A DNA stretch of 64,000 bases from Devosia sp. ZB163 (GTDB taxonomy: Bacteria; Pseudomonadota; Alphaproteobacteria; Rhizobiales; Devosiaceae): contig NZ_JAQRMY010000001.1 in assembly GCF_028613635.1 (NCBI RefSeq), positions 1,282,331 through 1,346,330 of the forward strand. Direction: 5' to 3'. The notes beneath the pieces are model-generated. The model made no database searches, had not been told where the DNA came from, and saw only the letters and a program-made list of their open reading frames with translations. The position numbers and the translations under genes are program-made. This document shows positions 35,904-44,073 of the stretch, in pieces. How positions within the stretch are numbered: position 1 is the stretch's first letter; each line of letters opens with the position of its first letter.

Positions 35904-36449
35904 ATGCACACCGCCGACGATATTCTGGAGTTCTGGTTCGTCGAGTGCACCAAGGAGCAGTGGTTCGGCGGCGGCCCTGACTTCGATGCCGCGCTCGCCG
36001 CGAGATTTATCGACACCCATGCGGCCGTCGCCGCGGGCGAGGCCTGGACCTGGCGCAGCACCCCGCGCGGCCGCCTCGCCGAAGTCATCGTCCTCGATCA
36101 GTTCTCGCGCCAGATCCACCGCGGCACGGCCCGGGCCTTCGCCTCCGATCCCATGGCGCTCGCCCTTGCGCAGGAGGCAGTCTATGCCGGCCTCGACCAG
36201 CAGCTGACTCCAATGCCCGAGCGCATGTTCCTCTACATGCCCTTCATGCATTCGGAGTCGCTCGTCGTGCACGAGGAGGCGGTGCGCCTCTTCACCACGC
36301 TCGGCAGCGAGGACGTGCTGAACTACGAGATCGCCCATCGCGATCTGCTCCGCCGCTTCGGCCGCTACCCGCGCCGCAACGAGCCGCTGGGCCGCGTCTC
36401 TACGCCCGAAGAAGTCGAGTATTGCGCCAGCGAGGAGGGCAAGTGGTGA
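35904..36449 (+). CDS. DUF924 family protein
   Basis: 181 residues from the ATG at 35904 with GGGAG upstream; homology starts at ADDILEFWFVE. DUF924 features are ILEFWFVE, EQWFGGGPDFD, LAEVIVLDQFSRQIHRGTAR, FASDPMALALAQEA and ERMFLYMPFMHSE. The family is all-helical and TPR-like, and its function is unknown. The stop overlaps the ATG of the LysE-type gene (TGATG), so they form a two-gene operon. Confidence 0.9.
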   Translation: MHTADDILEFWFVECTKEQWFGGGPDFDAALAARFIDTHAAVAAGEAWTWRSTPRGRLAEVIVLDQFSRQIHRGTARAFASDPMALALAQEAVYAGLDQQLTPMPERMFLYMPFMHSESLVVHEEAVRLFTTLGSEDVLNYEIAHRDLLRRFGRYPRRNEPLGRVSTPEEVEYCASEEGKW

Positions 36450-37069
36450 TGGAACACTTCATCCCGCTCTTCGCCATTCTCGGCGCGCTGCTCATCGGCG
36501 CCATCAGCCCCGGCCCGAGCTTCGTCTTCGTCGTCCGCACCTCCGTCGCCCAGTCGCGCCCGGAAGGGCTGGCCGCCGCGCTCGGCATGGGCGTCGGCGC
36601 CATGGCCTATGGTGCGCTCGCCGTCCTCGGCCTGCGCACGCTCATGCACGATGGCGGGCTGCTCTTCACCATCCTCAAGGTCGCCGGCGGCCTCTACCTG
36701 CTCTATCTCGCCTGGAAGATCTGGAGCCATGCCGCCGACCCCATCACGGTGGAGACCTACGGCGCCGCCGCCAATCCCACCAAGGCCTTCACGCTGGGCC
36801 TCTTCACCCAGCTCTCCAATCCCAAGATCGTCGCGGTCTTCGGCGCCGTCTTCGCCGCGCTCCTCCCGGCTAACCCGGAGCCCTGGCTCTACTGGGCCCT
36901 GCCGCCCCTGATCTTCCTCCAGGAAACGATCTGGTACGCCATCGTCGCGCTCGCCTTCTCGTCCTCGAAACCCCGCGCCCTCTATCTCGGCGCCAAGCTC
37001 TGGGTCGATCGCGCCGCCGCCGCCTTCATCGGTATCCTCGGAGTACGGCTGATCATCGAGGCGAGGTAG
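36449..37069 (+). CDS. LysE/RhtB family amino-acid exporter
   Basis: 206 residues with about six membrane segments. LysE-family signature near the N terminus: ALLIGAISPGPSFVFVVRTS. Further matches are GLAAALGMGVGAMAYG, KVAGGLYLLYLAWKIW and GLFTQLSNPKIVAVFGAVF. These proteins export amino acids or homoserine lactone-like compounds. GAGGAGGG lies just before the start. Coupling with DUF924 is structural, with no functional explanation. Confidence 0.9.
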   Translation: MEHFIPLFAILGALLIGAISPGPSFVFVVRTSVAQSRPEGLAAALGMGVGAMAYGALAVLGLRTLMHDGGLLFTILKVAGGLYLLYLAWKIWSHAADPITVETYGAAANPTKAFTLGLFTQLSNPKIVAVFGAVFAALLPANPEPWLYWALPPLIFLQETIWYAIVALAFSSSKPRALYLGAKLWVDRAAAAFIGILGVRLIIEAR

Positions 37070-37080
37070 CGCCGCCCCTC

Positions 37081-37137
37081 TTGATCCTCCCCCGCATAGC
37101 GGGGGAGGGGGACCAGACGAAGTCTGGTGGAGGGGGC
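37081..37137. repeat. Intergenic repeat, family C
   Basis: CCTCCCCCGC-ATA-GCGGGGGAGG, then ACCAGAC-GAA-GTCTGGT, then GGAGGGGGC. It lies between converging lysE-like and kdgK genes. Confidence 0.88.
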
Positions 37138-37207
37138 AACCCCGCGCGTCCTGCCCGCAGCCAGTCCGCTCAAGCTTTGCGCATCCACGCCGCCGTGGAT
37201 GCCTCCA

Positions 37208-38125
37208 TCACACCCCTTGCACCAGCGCCGGATCGACAAGCGCGCCCTTGTGCCCGATCACGACGCCGGCCACGCGATGCGCCCGCTCCGCCGCCTCGAC
37301 CGGCGTGAGGCCACGCGCCCGGCCACTGAGGTATCCGCCATTGAACGAGTCCCCCGCGCCGGTCGCATCCACCACCACGTCCGCCTTCGGCGCCGGCACG
37401 TACTGTGCCACGCCATCAACGGTCGCGACGAATGCGGGCTTGGCGCCATCCTTGGCCACTACCTCGCTGGCGCCGAGCTTGAGGTAGCGCTCGGCCGTCG
37501 CCTCCGGCGACTTGTCGCCAAAGAGTGGCGCCTCGTCCGTATGTGTGGGGAGGACGATGTCGGCGATCGAGGCCGCCGCCGTCAGTGTCGAGGCCATGAC
37601 GCGCGGGCTGGTCCACAGCGCCGGCCTGAGATTGGTGTCGAACACCACGGTCGCCCCGGCATCACGCGCCTTGACGATGGTGCGCATCAGCTTGCCGCGC
37701 GCCCGCGGCGCCAGGATCGCCATCGAGATGCCCGAGAAATAGACCGTGTCGGCGCCCACCACGGCCGCCTCCAGCGCCTCGACGTCGTCGGCGAGGAGCT
37801 TCGCCGCCGATTGGCCGCGCCAGTAGGTGAAGTGGCGGTCGCCCTTCTCCTGGTGGATCATGTAGAGGCCCGGCCGCCGGCCCTCGATCGTCTGGATGCG
37901 GTCCGTACCGATCCCGGCCTTGTCGATGAACGCCCGCATCTGGCCCGAATACATGTCGTCGCCCAGCGCCGTCACATAGTCGACCTGCCACTCCTCGGGC
38001 AGCAGCGCCTTGGCGTACCAGGCGGTGTTGAGCGTGTCGCCGGCATAGCCGAGGCGATACATCCCACCTTCGCCGCCAGACATTTCGATCATGGCTTCGC
38101 CGATGCTAACGAACCGCTTGCTCAC
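37208..38125 (-). CDS. kdgK: 2-dehydro-3-deoxygluconokinase (PfkB family)
   Basis: 305 residues of the PfkB/ribokinase family. GEAMIEMSGG at the N terminus, GYAGDTLNTAWYA and the anion-hole signature DATGAGDSFNGGYL with the catalytic Asp are all clear; the GYAGDTLNTA segment is typical of KdgK. It phosphorylates 2-keto-3-deoxygluconate to KDPG, the last step of hexuronate breakdown before the Entner-Doudoroff aldolase. It is divergent from a UxuB-like gene across 173 bp, which fits one pathway under common control. Confidence 0.9.
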   Translation of the reverse strand: MSKRFVSIGEAMIEMSGGEGGMYRLGYAGDTLNTAWYAKALLPEEWQVDYVTALGDDMYSGQMRAFIDKAGIGTDRIQTIEGRRPGLYMIHQEKGDRHFTYWRGQSAAKLLADDVEALEAAVVGADTVYFSGISMAILAPRARGKLMRTIVKARDAGATVVFDTNLRPALWTSPRVMASTLTAAASIADIVLPTHTDEAPLFGDKSPEATAERYLKLGASEVVAKDGAKPAFVATVDGVAQYVPAPKADVVVDATGAGDSFNGGYLSGRARGLTPVEAAERAHRVAGVVIGHKGALVDPALVQGV

Positions 38126-38235
38126 GCTGGACTTCCCCTCAACTGTCCGTTGCTTATGCCGGGGATATTTCGCCCATGCAACCGCCTGGTATGGCAGTCC
38201 CCGACAAGCTCCGATATTGATGCACGCACCTCTTC

Positions 38236-38274
38236 ACCTCCCCCCCTTCATGGGGGAGGCCGGGAGGGGGCCGT
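38236..38274. repeat. Short repeat fragment, family B/C-like
   Basis: CCTCCCCCC-TTCAT-GGGGGAGG hairpin followed by CCGGGAGGGGGCCG. It lies 25 bp before the uxuB-like start in the divergent kdgK/uxuB region, so it may affect the leader of that gene. Confidence 0.6.
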
Positions 38275-38298
38275 CTGCTTCAGTGGAGGAACCGCCGC

Positions 38299-39774
38299 AT
38301 GCCGCGCCTGTCCATGTCCGAAATCCGTTCAGACGCCGTTCATGCGCGTGGCATTGCGGCGATGGATTACGACAGGTCCGCTGTCACACCCGGCATCGTC
38401 CACCTCGGCATCGGCGCCTTCCACCGCGCCCACATGGCCGCCTATGTCGACGATCTGCTGAAGGACAACCCGTCCTGGGGCATCATCGGCGCCTCGCTGC
38501 GCCGCCCGGACACGCGCGATGCCCTCGCCCCCCAGGACTTCCTCTACACCCTCGCCATCCGCGACGCCTCGGGCACCGGCTGCCGCATCATCGGCTCCAT
38601 CCTCGATGTGCTCGACGCCAGCACGCAGCGAGCCCAACTCATTGAAACCATGGCGGATCCGGCGATCCGCATCGTCTCGCTCACGGTCACCGAGAAGGGC
38701 TATTGCCACGACCCCGCCACCGGTGACCTCGACGAGAACCACCCGGATATCGTCCACGATCTCGCCCACCCCGAGACCCCGATCAGCGCCCCCGGCATCA
38801 TTGTCGCCGCTCTGGCGCTCCGCCAGCAGCGCGGACTTGTCCCCTTCACCGTGATGAGCTGCGATAATCTGCCTTCGAACGGCAAGACCGCCGGCCGCAT
38901 CGTGCGCCGCTTCGCCGAACTGAGAGGGGTGGGTACGAACTTTGCGAACTACGTTCAGACCGTAAGTTTCCCCTCGACGATGATCGACCGGATCGTGCCG
39001 GCCACCACCGACGCTGACCGCGCCATCGTCGCTGAAATCACCGGCCTCGACGACGCGTGGCCGATCATGACCGAGCCCTTCACCCAATGGGTGATCGAGG
39101 ACGATTTCCCAGCCGGCCGGCCGCCCTTCGAGACCGTCGGCGCCGAACTGGTCGAGGACGTCGAGCCGTTCGAGCTGATGAAGCTGAGGATGCTCAACGG
39201 CAGCCACTCGACCATGGCCTATCTCGGCTATCTCTCGGGCTACCAGTACGTCAACGAGGCCATTGCCGACGCCGGAATTCACAAGGTGATTCATGGGCTT
39301 ATGACCGAGGAGGCGATGCCGACCCTGCCCATGTCGCGCGCCACGCTCGAGGCGTACCGCGACCAGCTGCTGGCCCGCTTCGCCAACCCGGCCCTCAAGC
39401 ACCGCACCTGGCAGATCGCCATGGACGGCACCCAGAAGCTCCCCCAGCGCCTGCTCGGCACCATCCGCGACCGCCTAGAGGCGGGGCAGGGGATCCAACG
39501 CCTCGCCCTCGGCGTCGCCGCCTGGATGCGCTACGTCACCGGCATCGACGAAGCCGGCCAACCCATTGATGTCAAAGACCCACTAGCCGCCCGCCTCCGC
39601 GCCATCGCCGACGTGGCCGGGCGTGATCCGGTGCAACTCGCGAACGGCCTCCTCGCCGTCACCGAAGTCTTCGGCACCGACCTGCCCCAGGTCGTCACCT
39701 TCCGCAACACCGTCACCAACCACCTGAAATCGCTGCTGGAAAACGGCGCGAAGGAAACGGTGAGACGCCTCTAA
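38299..39774 (+). CDS. uxuB: Mannitol dehydrogenase family; probable fructuronate reductase
   Basis: 491 residues of the polyol-specific long-chain dehydrogenase family. The N-terminal NAD site is GIVHLGIGAFHRAHMAAYVD. SLTVTEKGYC follows, and the catalytic KLRMLNGSHS keeps the Lys, Asn and His of the family. Members are mannitol 2-dehydrogenase, fructuronate reductase (UxuB) and altronate oxidoreductase. The kdgK gene next door favours fructuronate to mannonate. No uxuA or uxaC lies in the window, so the assignment is by context. Confidence 0.82.
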   Translation: MPRLSMSEIRSDAVHARGIAAMDYDRSAVTPGIVHLGIGAFHRAHMAAYVDDLLKDNPSWGIIGASLRRPDTRDALAPQDFLYTLAIRDASGTGCRIIGSILDVLDASTQRAQLIETMADPAIRIVSLTVTEKGYCHDPATGDLDENHPDIVHDLAHPETPISAPGIIVAALALRQQRGLVPFTVMSCDNLPSNGKTAGRIVRRFAELRGVGTNFANYVQTVSFPSTMIDRIVPATTDADRAIVAEITGLDDAWPIMTEPFTQWVIEDDFPAGRPPFETVGAELVEDVEPFELMKLRMLNGSHSTMAYLGYLSGYQYVNEAIADAGIHKVIHGLMTEEAMPTLPMSRATLEAYRDQLLARFANPALKHRTWQIAMDGTQKLPQRLLGTIRDRLEAGQGIQRLALGVAAWMRYVTGIDEAGQPIDVKDPLAARLRAIADVAGRDPVQLANGLLAVTEVFGTDLPQVVTFRNTVTNHLKSLLENGAKETVRRL

Positions 39775-39785
39775 CCTCTCAGTCG

Positions 39786-39943
39786 GGCCCTTCTCCCCTT
39801 GTGGGAGAAGGTGGCCGACAGGCCGGATGAGGGGTCCCGCAACCAAGGGTTGCGCGATCGGAGCGAAGCGACGAACGACCGAGTGCGCGGAGAGAGACCA
39901 CTCATCCGCCCTTCGGGCACCTTCTCCCACAAGGGGAGAAGGC
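39786..39943. repeat. Intergenic repeat, family A, arms in swapped order
   Basis: CTTCTCCCCTTGTGGGAGAAG with GGCC-GACA-GGCC and GGATGAGGGG come first (39788-39835). CTCATCCGCCC-TTC-GGGC with CTTCTCCC...GGGAGAAG follow at 39900-39943. The order is opposite to the other family-A units, with about 64 bp of unrelated DNA between them. Confidence 0.85.
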
Positions 39944-39963
39944 GAACACCGCGCTGTCGCAGA

Positions 39964-41121
39964 CTAAAGCCGCCCCTCCATCGCCCGGTCGAAAATCTCG
40001 AGCGCCAGCTTTTTGGTCAGTTCCACCGGATTGCCCCCGGCCGTCGGGTCGACGATCGCCATGTCGCCGATCAGCTCGCGCTTCTCCCCGCTCACCTTGA
40101 AGTCGCGCAACGTGTTGGGAACATTGAGCTTCGAGCGCAGCCCGTTGATGGTGTGGAGGAACGCATCGAAGCTGGGCGAGAGCCCGCAATAAGCGGCGAG
40201 CCGGGCGACCTTGGCTTCGATCGCATCGCGGTTGGCGACCAGCACATAGGGCATGAACACGGCGTTGGTCATGCCGTGATGGGTGTCATAGAGCGCCCCC
40301 ACAGGGTGGCTCAGCGAGTGGATCGCGCCCAGCCCCTTCTGGAAGGCGGTCGCTCCCATCGCCGCCGCGCTCATCATGTGGCCGCGTGCCTCGATGTCAT
40401 TGGGGTTGGCGGCGACCTTGGGCAGGTTCTCGAGCGCGAGCCGAACGCCCTCCACTGCGATGCCGTCCGCCAGCGGGTGATACCCCTTGGCGCAATAGGC
40501 CTCGAGACAGTGAGCCAGCGCGTCGAACCCGGTCCCCACCGTGATGAAAGCCGGCATGCCCACCGTCAACTCGGGGTCTGCGATCACCACCTTGGGCATC
40601 ATCAGCGGATGGAAGATCACCTTCTTGGTATGCGTCGTCTCGTCGGTGATGACGCCCGCGCGGCCGACTTCGGAGCCGGTTCCCGCGGTGGTCGGCACCG
40701 CGACGATCGGGAAGATCCCCTTGGGGTCGGCCCGGGTCCACCAGTCGCCGATATCCTCGAAATCCCACATCGGCCGGGTCTGCCCCGCCATGAAGGCGAT
40801 CACCTTGCCCGTATCGAGCCCCGATCCGCCGCCGAACGCGATCACCCCGTCATGCCCGCCCTTGCGCAGCACCTCGATGCCGGCGTTGACATTGGCCGAA
40901 ATCGGATTGGGCTTCACGTCCGAGAACACCCCGACCTCGAAGCCAGCGTCTCGCAGCAATTTCAGCGTGTTCTGCGTCACCGGCAGGTTCACCAGCCCCG
41001 CATCGGTCACGAGAAGCGGCCGGGAAATACCCGCCGTCCTCAGCGCCTCGGGCAGCTCCTTGATCCGCCCCGCGCCGAACTTCACCGCGGTAGGGTAGTT
41101 CCAGTTGGCCTTGATGCTCAT
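39964..41121 (-). CDS. Iron-containing alcohol dehydrogenase
   Basis: 385 residues, group III Fe-ADH. Cofactor site GGGSGLDTGK, PTTAGTGSEVGRAGVI, and the metal ligands in FDALAHCLEAYCAKGYHPLAD and SLSHPVGALYDTHHGMTNAV are intact. It lies last in a minus-strand cluster behind an aldehyde dehydrogenase, a GS-like ligase and an ethanolamine-type permease. The best inference is oxidation of a gamma-glutamyl amino alcohol to its aldehyde. Lactaldehyde reductase-type activity is the alternative. Confidence 0.88.
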   Translation of the reverse strand: MSIKANWNYPTAVKFGAGRIKELPEALRTAGISRPLLVTDAGLVNLPVTQNTLKLLRDAGFEVGVFSDVKPNPISANVNAGIEVLRKGGHDGVIAFGGGSGLDTGKVIAFMAGQTRPMWDFEDIGDWWTRADPKGIFPIVAVPTTAGTGSEVGRAGVITDETTHTKKVIFHPLMMPKVVIADPELTVGMPAFITVGTGFDALAHCLEAYCAKGYHPLADGIAVEGVRLALENLPKVAANPNDIEARGHMMSAAAMGATAFQKGLGAIHSLSHPVGALYDTHHGMTNAVFMPYVLVANRDAIEAKVARLAAYCGLSPSFDAFLHTINGLRSKLNVPNTLRDFKVSGEKRELIGDMAIVDPTAGGNPVELTKKLALEIFDRAMEGRL

Positions 41122-41219
41122 TCCTGCTCTTCTCCTGGCACCGCGTGCCTTGACCCCGGTGTCATCCCGACACGCCGGGATCCATCCCTCAACTTATGCC
41201 TGCGCCCCGAGCGGCGCCG

Positions 41220-42602
41220 CTAAACCCGCCGCAAATGATAGCTCTTCGGCTGCGTCAGGTTCGCGTAGCCGATCTCGCTCAACGCGCCGCCCTTGCCCGT
41301 CTCCTTGACCCCGGTCCACACCAGCGCCGGGTCGAGATAGTCGCAGCGGTTGGCGAACACCGTGCCAGTCTCGACCTTCGATCCGATCTTGGCCGCCGCC
41401 CCGAGATCCTCCGTCCAGATCGAAGCCGTCAGCCCATATGGGCTGTCGTTCATCAGTTCGATCGCCTCGGCGTCGTCGCGCACCTTCATGATGCCGACCA
41501 CCGGCCCGAAGCTCTCCTCGCGCATCACGGCCATCTGGTGGTTGACGTTGGTCAGCACCTCCGGCGCGAGGTAGGGCGAGCTCTCTTCGTCGAGGTCGTG
41601 CTTGCTGTTGAGGTGCGCCTTGGCGCCCTTGCGCAGCGCCTCGAGCGTCTGCCCGCGAACCAGGTCGGCGAAGCGAGGCGTCGCCATCGGCCCCACCATC
41701 GTGTCGGCATCGAGCGGGCTGCCGAGGGTCCAGCCCCGTGCCACCTCGACGAAATCCTTCACGAACCGGTCGTAGACCGAGGCGTGGACATAGATGCGCT
41801 CCACCCCGCAGCAGCTCTGCCCCGAGTTGAAGAACGAGCCGTCGACGAGGTTCTCCACCGCATGGTCGAGCTTGGCATCGGCCCGCACATAGGCCGGGTC
41901 CTTGCCGCCGAGCTCGAGTCCCAGCGTCGCAAACGTCCCCGCCGCCGCCCGCTCGATCCGCCGTCCGCCCTCCACCGAGCCGGTGAAGTTGACGTGGTCG
42001 ATCGAGCCGGAGCCGATCAGCTTTTCGGTGTCGGCGTGGTTCAGCACCAGGTTCTGGAACAGCCCATCGGGCAGGCCCGCTTCCTTGAACGCCTCGGCGA
42101 ACCGCTCACCCGCCAGCAGCGTCTGCGACGCATGCTTCAAGATCACGGCATTGCCCGCCATCAGCGCCGGCACGATCGAGTTGACGGCCGTCAGATAGGG
42201 GTAGTTCCACGGCGCGATCACCATCACCGTGCCGAGCGGCTCGCGTGCGATCCAGCGCTCGAAGCCGTCCTTCTCGGGCCGCATCGAGGGCTTGAGGCTC
42301 TCCTCGGCGATGCCGATCATGTGGCGCGAACGTTCCTCCACGCCACGCTTTTCCCCGCCATAGCGCACCGGCCGGCCCATCTGCCAGGCGAGTTCCGGCA
42401 CGATCTCGTCGTTCTTGGCCAGCAACGCATCGAGGAAGTGCTCGAGGAATTTCACCCGCTCCTTGACGGTGATCTCCCCCCAAACCTCGCGCGCCCGCCG
42501 CGTCTTCGCCACCGCAGTAGCGATCTGCTCGCCGGTCGCCACCGGCCGTTCCGCATACACCCGCCCGTCGATGGGCGAGACGATCTGGACCCTGTCGGTC
42601 AT
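41220..42602 (-). CDS. Aldehyde dehydrogenase (NAD(P))
   Basis: 460 residues. APWNYPYLTAVNSIVPAL, NFTGSVEGGRRI, the general base Glu in LELGGKDPAYV and the catalytic Cys in NSGQSCCGVERIYV are present, along with the C-terminal VWTGVKETGKGG. It is a little shorter than many ALDHs at the N terminus but complete. Within this cluster it should oxidise the aldehyde made by the Fe-ADH (perhaps gamma-glutamyl-aminoacetaldehyde). The start follows the ligase gene by about 30 bp. Confidence 0.92.
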   Translation of the reverse strand: MTDRVQIVSPIDGRVYAERPVATGEQIATAVAKTRRAREVWGEITVKERVKFLEHFLDALLAKNDEIVPELAWQMGRPVRYGGEKRGVEERSRHMIGIAEESLKPSMRPEKDGFERWIAREPLGTVMVIAPWNYPYLTAVNSIVPALMAGNAVILKHASQTLLAGERFAEAFKEAGLPDGLFQNLVLNHADTEKLIGSGSIDHVNFTGSVEGGRRIERAAAGTFATLGLELGGKDPAYVRADAKLDHAVENLVDGSFFNSGQSCCGVERIYVHASVYDRFVKDFVEVARGWTLGSPLDADTMVGPMATPRFADLVRGQTLEALRKGAKAHLNSKHDLDEESSPYLAPEVLTNVNHQMAVMREESFGPVVGIMKVRDDAEAIELMNDSPYGLTASIWTEDLGAAAKIGSKVETGTVFANRCDYLDPALVWTGVKETGKGGALSEIGYANLTQPKSYHLRRV

Positions 42603-42631
42603 CTGTCACCTATGTCGTTGTGCCCGGAGTC

Positions 42632-43996
42632 CTAGCTGCGCTCGAACCCCCGCTTCAACTCCCAATCGGTAACACGCCGGTCATATTCGAACTGCTCCCA
42701 CTCGGCGGTATGCACATAGTGCCCCACCACCTGCTCGCCGATCGCGGCTTTCAGCATGGCCGAGCCCTTGAGAGCGCTGATCGCGTCGCGCAGCGTCTTG
42801 GGCACCTCACGCAGCTTCTCGCCGAGATAGGCGTCGCCTGTGTAAGGCGCCTCGAGCGCGAGCTTCTCCTCGATGCCGCGGAGCCCGGCTGCGATCAGCG
42901 CTGCGAAGGCGAGGTACGGGTTGAGATCGGCGCCGCCGATGCGGCACTCGATGCGAACCCCCTTGGTGTCCTCGCCACAGAGCCGGAACCCGGCCGTGCG
43001 GTTGTCCCGGCTCCAGATCGCCTTGGTCGGCGCAAACGTACCCGCCTGGAAGCGCTTGTACGAGTTGATGTAGGGCGCGAGGAAATAGGTGATGTCGTGG
43101 GCATAGGTGAGCAGCCCCGCCACGTAGTGGCGCATCATCTCGCTCATCCCGAACTCGGCCTTGGGCGCGAAGAACACATTCCCCTTCTTGTCGGCCAGCG
43201 ACATGTGGATGTGGCTCGATGAGCCTGCGAGCCCGTAGTCCCACTTGGCCATGAAGGTGATGGACTTGCCGTGGTTGTGCGCGATTTCCTTCATCGCGTT
43301 CTTCATCACGACGTGCCGGTCCGCCATGGTGAGTGCGTCCGCATAACGAACGTTGAGCTCTTCCTGCCCCGGGCCCCACTCACCCTTCGAGTTCTCGACG
43401 GGAATGCCCGATGCCTGCAGCTGACGCCGCATGTCGCGCAGCACGCCTTCTTCCTTGGTGGTCTGGAAGATGTGGTAGTCCTGGATGTAGTAGCCCGCCG
43501 TCGTCAGGTTCTTGTAGCCCTTGTCCCAGGCAGTCCTGAAGCCGTCGTCGAACAGGTAGAACTCGAGCTCCGAGGCGAAGTTCGCCGTCAGCCCCAGCTT
43601 CTCCAGCCGCGCCAGTTGCCCCTTGAGGATGGCGCGCGGCGAATGCGGGATCGGCTCGTGATGGTGGTGGTCGACGAGGTCGGCGAGGATAATCGCCGTA
43701 CCCTCGAGCCAGGCCGCCTTCATCAGCGTCGTGACATCGGGCTTCATGACGAAATCGCCATAGCCGCGGGCCCAGTTGGCCGCCTCGTAGCCGGGCACCG
43801 GCTCCATGTCGATGTCGTTGGCCAGCAGGTAATCGCAGCCGTGTGTCTCGTCGATTGCGCCTTCGAGGAAGAACTCGGCCTGGAAGCGCTTGCCGATCAG
43901 CCGCCCCTGCATGTCGGGGAAGGCGACCAGCACCGTATCGATGGTCCCGGCCTTCACGTCGGCCTTCAGTTGGTCGAGCGAATAGGCTGCGGCCAT
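42632..43996 (-). CDS. Glutamine synthetase-like gamma-glutamylamide ligase (PuuA/GlnA3 type)
   Basis: 454 residues from the ATG at 43996 with AGGAGT upstream; the frame runs further upstream through non-coding DNA. GS catalytic parts are present: ASELEFYLFD, GPGQEELNVRYADAL, GSSSHIHMSL, YKRFQAGTFAPTKAIWSRDN with the catalytic Arg, and IECRIGGADLNPYLAFAAL. The regulatory adenylylation Tyr segment of true GlnA is not seen, and the C-terminal WEQFEYDRRVTDWELKRG resembles PuuA-type ligases. Such enzymes join glutamate to an amine or amino alcohol with ATP. With an ethanolamine-type permease beside it, ethanolamine is the likely acceptor. Confidence 0.87.
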   Translation of the reverse strand: MAAAYSLDQLKADVKAGTIDTVLVAFPDMQGRLIGKRFQAEFFLEGAIDETHGCDYLLANDIDMEPVPGYEAANWARGYGDFVMKPDVTTLMKAAWLEGTAIILADLVDHHHHEPIPHSPRAILKGQLARLEKLGLTANFASELEFYLFDDGFRTAWDKGYKNLTTAGYYIQDYHIFQTTKEEGVLRDMRRQLQASGIPVENSKGEWGPGQEELNVRYADALTMADRHVVMKNAMKEIAHNHGKSITFMAKWDYGLAGSSSHIHMSLADKKGNVFFAPKAEFGMSEMMRHYVAGLLTYAHDITYFLAPYINSYKRFQAGTFAPTKAIWSRDNRTAGFRLCGEDTKGVRIECRIGGADLNPYLAFAALIAAGLRGIEEKLALEAPYTGDAYLGEKLREVPKTLRDAISALKGSAMLKAAIGEQVVGHYVHTAEWEQFEYDRRVTDWELKRGFERS

Positions 43997-44031
43997 GTCG
44001 AACTCCTGTACGCGTGGATTGATGTCGTGAG

Positions 44032-44064
44032 GAAAGAGGCCGCGGCCAGAACCGCGACCTCCTT
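44032..44064 (-). promoter_or_regulatory. Hairpin between permease and GS-like gene
   Basis: On the transcribed strand AGGTCGCGG-(6)-CCGCGGCCT forms a 9-bp stem with one G-U pair (plus-strand arms 44037-44045 and 44052-44060), followed by CTTTCC. It may be a weak terminator or mRNA stabiliser that lets permease and ligase levels differ. The U-run is poor, so it is not a clear terminator. Confidence 0.5.
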
Positions 44065-44073
44065 GTGGCCCCG

